A stretch of DNA of 7,896 bases from Candidatus Micrarchaeia archaeon (GTDB taxonomy: Archaea > Micrarchaeota > Micrarchaeia > Anstonellales > JAHKLY01): contig JBAZFO010000046.1 of assembly GCA_041653315.1 (NCBI GenBank), positions 1-7,896 of the forward strand, read 5' to 3'. The notes under the pieces are model-generated. The model did not search any database and was not told the origin of the DNA. It saw only the letters and a program-made list of their open reading frames with translations. The position numbers and the translations under genes were made by a program. Below are positions 7,023 to 7,896 of the stretch, piece by piece (position 1 is the first letter of the stretch; each line of letters starts with the position of its first letter).

Positions 7023-7300
7023 TTATATTTTTATAAATACCTTTTTTCAAATACTAAATCACTTAAAATACCCAATTTAGACTTTGTTTTTTATGTGTAT
7101 GAGAGGTTTAATATATAAAAATAAAGAAATAAGAAAAAGAGTTTTACTCTTCTATGTGCTCTACAATCCCTACAAATCTAATATATTTTATTAAAGAATA
7201 ACTAAATTATATATACTTACTAAATATTTTTAAGTGAATTTATTAGCGTTTTAATTAATGAACTAAAAAACTTAAAAAGAGGAAGGGAATAGTATATATC
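7023..7300. other. Long AT-rich intergenic region with several TATA candidates
   Basis: About 280 nt without a supported gene. It contains TATA-like stretches near 7106-7120 (TTTAATATATAAAA), 7205-7217 (AATTATATATACT) and 7266-7279 (AAAAACTTAAAAAG). It also has a weak 5-bp hairpin AAGAG-TTTTA-CTCTT at 7137-7151. A 15-codon frame from ATG 7154 follows the first TATA-like stretch but lacks an RBS and I do not call it. I see no tRNA, no box C/D motifs, no riboswitch-like structure and no tandem repeats. Confidence 0.5.
7205..7217 (+). promoter_or_regulatory. Candidate TATA box for the winged-helix/YwgA-like operon
   Basis: AATTATATATACT would place a transcript start near 7237, leaving a leader of about 64 nt that includes the purine-rich GAGGAAGGGA at 7279-7288, 12 nt before the ATG. 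A competing box at 7266-7279 would give a leaderless transcript instead. The sequence alone cannot choose between them. Confidence 0.25.
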
Positions 7301-7615
7301 ATGGGTGAAATATTAAATCTAGTTGAGAATTCAAAAGCTATAAATTCTAATCTTTTTTCTCGTCAGAGAATATTAATTTTAAAAAGTTTAGAAAGCTTAG
7401 ACCAAGAAGGTGCAGTATTTAGACAATTAAAAGCATTTTTAGAGCTTGATGATGGTAGTTTAGCTTCCAGTTTAAAAATGCTTGAAGAAATAGGATTTAT
7501 AAAAAGTAAAAAAATAAAATTAGAGAATAAAAATATGACTCAGTACTTTATAACAAATCATGGGAAGGAAGAATTTAATATATTTAAAAAATGGTTAGGC
7601 GAGGTAATCGAATGA
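7301..7615 (+). CDS. Winged-helix DNA-binding transcriptional regulator
   Basis: A 104-aa protein that is essentially one winged-helix domain of the MarR/ArsR-like type, closest in my reading to the HTH_34 group. Helix 1 is about residues 20-32 (SRQRILILKSLES) and helix 2 about 39-47 (FRQLKAFLE). The recognition helix is about 51-64 (GSLASSLKMLEEIG), preceded by the typical turn LDDGSL. The wing is about 66-86 (IKSKKIKLENKN...YFIT), and a C-terminal helix (GKEEFNIFKKWLGEV) would serve dimerisation. There are no cysteines or obvious metal ligands, so metal sensing is unlikely. The SD is only fair, a purine-rich run 12 nt upstream; no earlier in-frame start exists nearby. Its stop overlaps the start of the next gene by ATGA, so the two are almost certainly one operon. 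It is probably a repressor of its own operon, whose long upstream region could hold the operator. Confidence 0.85.
   Translation: MGEILNLVENSKAINSNLFSRQRILILKSLESLDQEGAVFRQLKAFLELDDGSLASSLKMLEEIGFIKSKKIKLENKNMTQYFITNHGKEEFNIFKKWLGEVIE
7601..7609 (+). promoter_or_regulatory. Strong Shine-Dalgarno inside the regulator gene
   Basis: GAGGTAATC differs at one position from GAGGTGATC, the complement of the 16S rRNA tail. Its GAGG core is 7 nt before the ATG at 7612. It lies within the last codons of the winged-helix gene and fixes the start of the downstream gene, supporting coupled translation of the pair. It is the best SD in the window. Confidence 0.6.
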
Positions 7616-7896
7616 AAAAATTAGATAGATTATTAATATATTTAAACGAATTAGGAATAAAACCAAATTTAGACAGTTTTGAGAATAAATTAATAATTCA
7701 AAAAACAGCTTGCTTATTAAAAATGCTGGGTTTTGATATTAATTATACATTTTCTTTATATGTAAGGGGGCCTTATTCTAAAGATCTAACCCAAGATTTA
7801 TATAATAATTTAAACCCCTCAAAAGGAAAAGTCTCTAAAAATGAAAAAGAAAAACTTAAAAAATTTAAAGAAATTACTGAGATGGATCCAAAATAC
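7612..7896 (+). CDS. YwgA/Panacea-like protein (3' partial)
   Basis: The first 95 codons of a gene that runs off the right edge. The N-terminal region has the pattern I associate with the YwgA and Panacea (SocA/DUF4065-like) families. A helix KLIIQKTACLLKMLG (about residues 26-40) is followed by the segment Y-T-F-S-L-Y-V-R-G-P-Y-S (about 45-56), whose GPYS is the conserved core, and then a helix starting KDLTQDLY. In Panacea proteins this domain acts as an antitoxin that neutralises diverse toxins, often encoded next door. YwgA-type archaeal proteins have no settled function that I know of. It starts within the ATGA stop/start overlap of the winged-helix gene and has a strong SD. The neighbour is a DNA-binding protein and not an obvious toxin, so any toxin would have to lie beyond the right edge, or the pair is purely regulatory. 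Confidence 0.65.
   Translation, partial: MKKLDRLLIYLNELGIKPNLDSFENKLIIQKTACLLKMLGFDINYTFSLYVRGPYSKDLTQDLYNNLNPSKGKVSKNEKEKLKKFKEITEMDPKY

Noticed and set aside
7137..7151. Hairpin AAGAG-TTTTA-CTCTT as a terminator or small RNA
   Set aside because: The stem is only five pairs, is not followed by a T-run, and no gene ends just before it.
7154..7201. 15-codon frame starting at ATG 7154
   Set aside because: It has no SD, is very short in AT-rich spacer, and its peptide has no recognisable character; a nearby TATA-like stretch alone is not enough.
6920..7300. CRISPR array, tRNA or box C/D RNA in the long spacer
   Set aside because: I looked for direct repeats of regular spacing, a cloverleaf with a GTTC-type arm, and C/D boxes, and found none.

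Overview
The window is AT-rich (GC clearly below one third) and reads best as an archaeal chromosome segment in an accessory, defence-type neighbourhood. The archaeal reading is an inference. Several genes lack a Shine-Dalgarno (SD) but have TTTAAATA-type TATA boxes about 25 nt before their start, there is a small winged-helix/YwgA-like gene pair of a kind I associate with archaea, and the exported proteins are short lipoproteins or membrane proteins. No rRNA, tRNA, transposase or CRISPR array is present, so the lineage cannot be fixed from this window.

Left block (1-5100, + strand). Three overlapping genes look like one operon. The first is the last 57 codons of a protein ending in a HEPN-like helix pair with an R-x4-H motif. 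The second is a 626-aa protein whose C-terminus has the RNxxxHG signature of DUF4209, which is also R-x4-H. The third is a complete type I restriction endonuclease subunit, hsdR, with a nuclease core, all recognisable SF2 motor motifs and a DUF3387-like tail. hsdM and hsdS are not in the window; if this is a normal type I locus they lie to the left. One or two candidate HEPN RNases directly upstream of hsdR recall the prr locus of E. coli, where the HEPN anticodon nuclease PrrC sits between hsdS and hsdR as a back-up when restriction is inhibited. This is the most interesting arrangement in the window.

Middle block (5103-6919). A four-helix membrane protein with a central coiled coil is encoded on the - strand and ends 2 nt from the hsdR stop. 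It shares a short divergent promoter region, with a palindromic TATA core, with a six-cysteine lipoprotein on the + strand. A second, unrelated four-helix membrane protein follows. I recognise none of the three. Together they suggest a small cell-envelope module beside the restriction locus.

Right block (6920-7896). A spacer of about 380 nt holds T-tracts, a GC-richer patch that reads on the - strand as the last 31 codons of a lost gene, and then AT-rich sequence with several TATA candidates. It leads into a winged-helix regulator gene whose stop overlaps, by ATGA, the start of a YwgA/Panacea-like gene cut by the window edge. That pair is probably translationally coupled and may be a self-regulated antitoxin-like unit.
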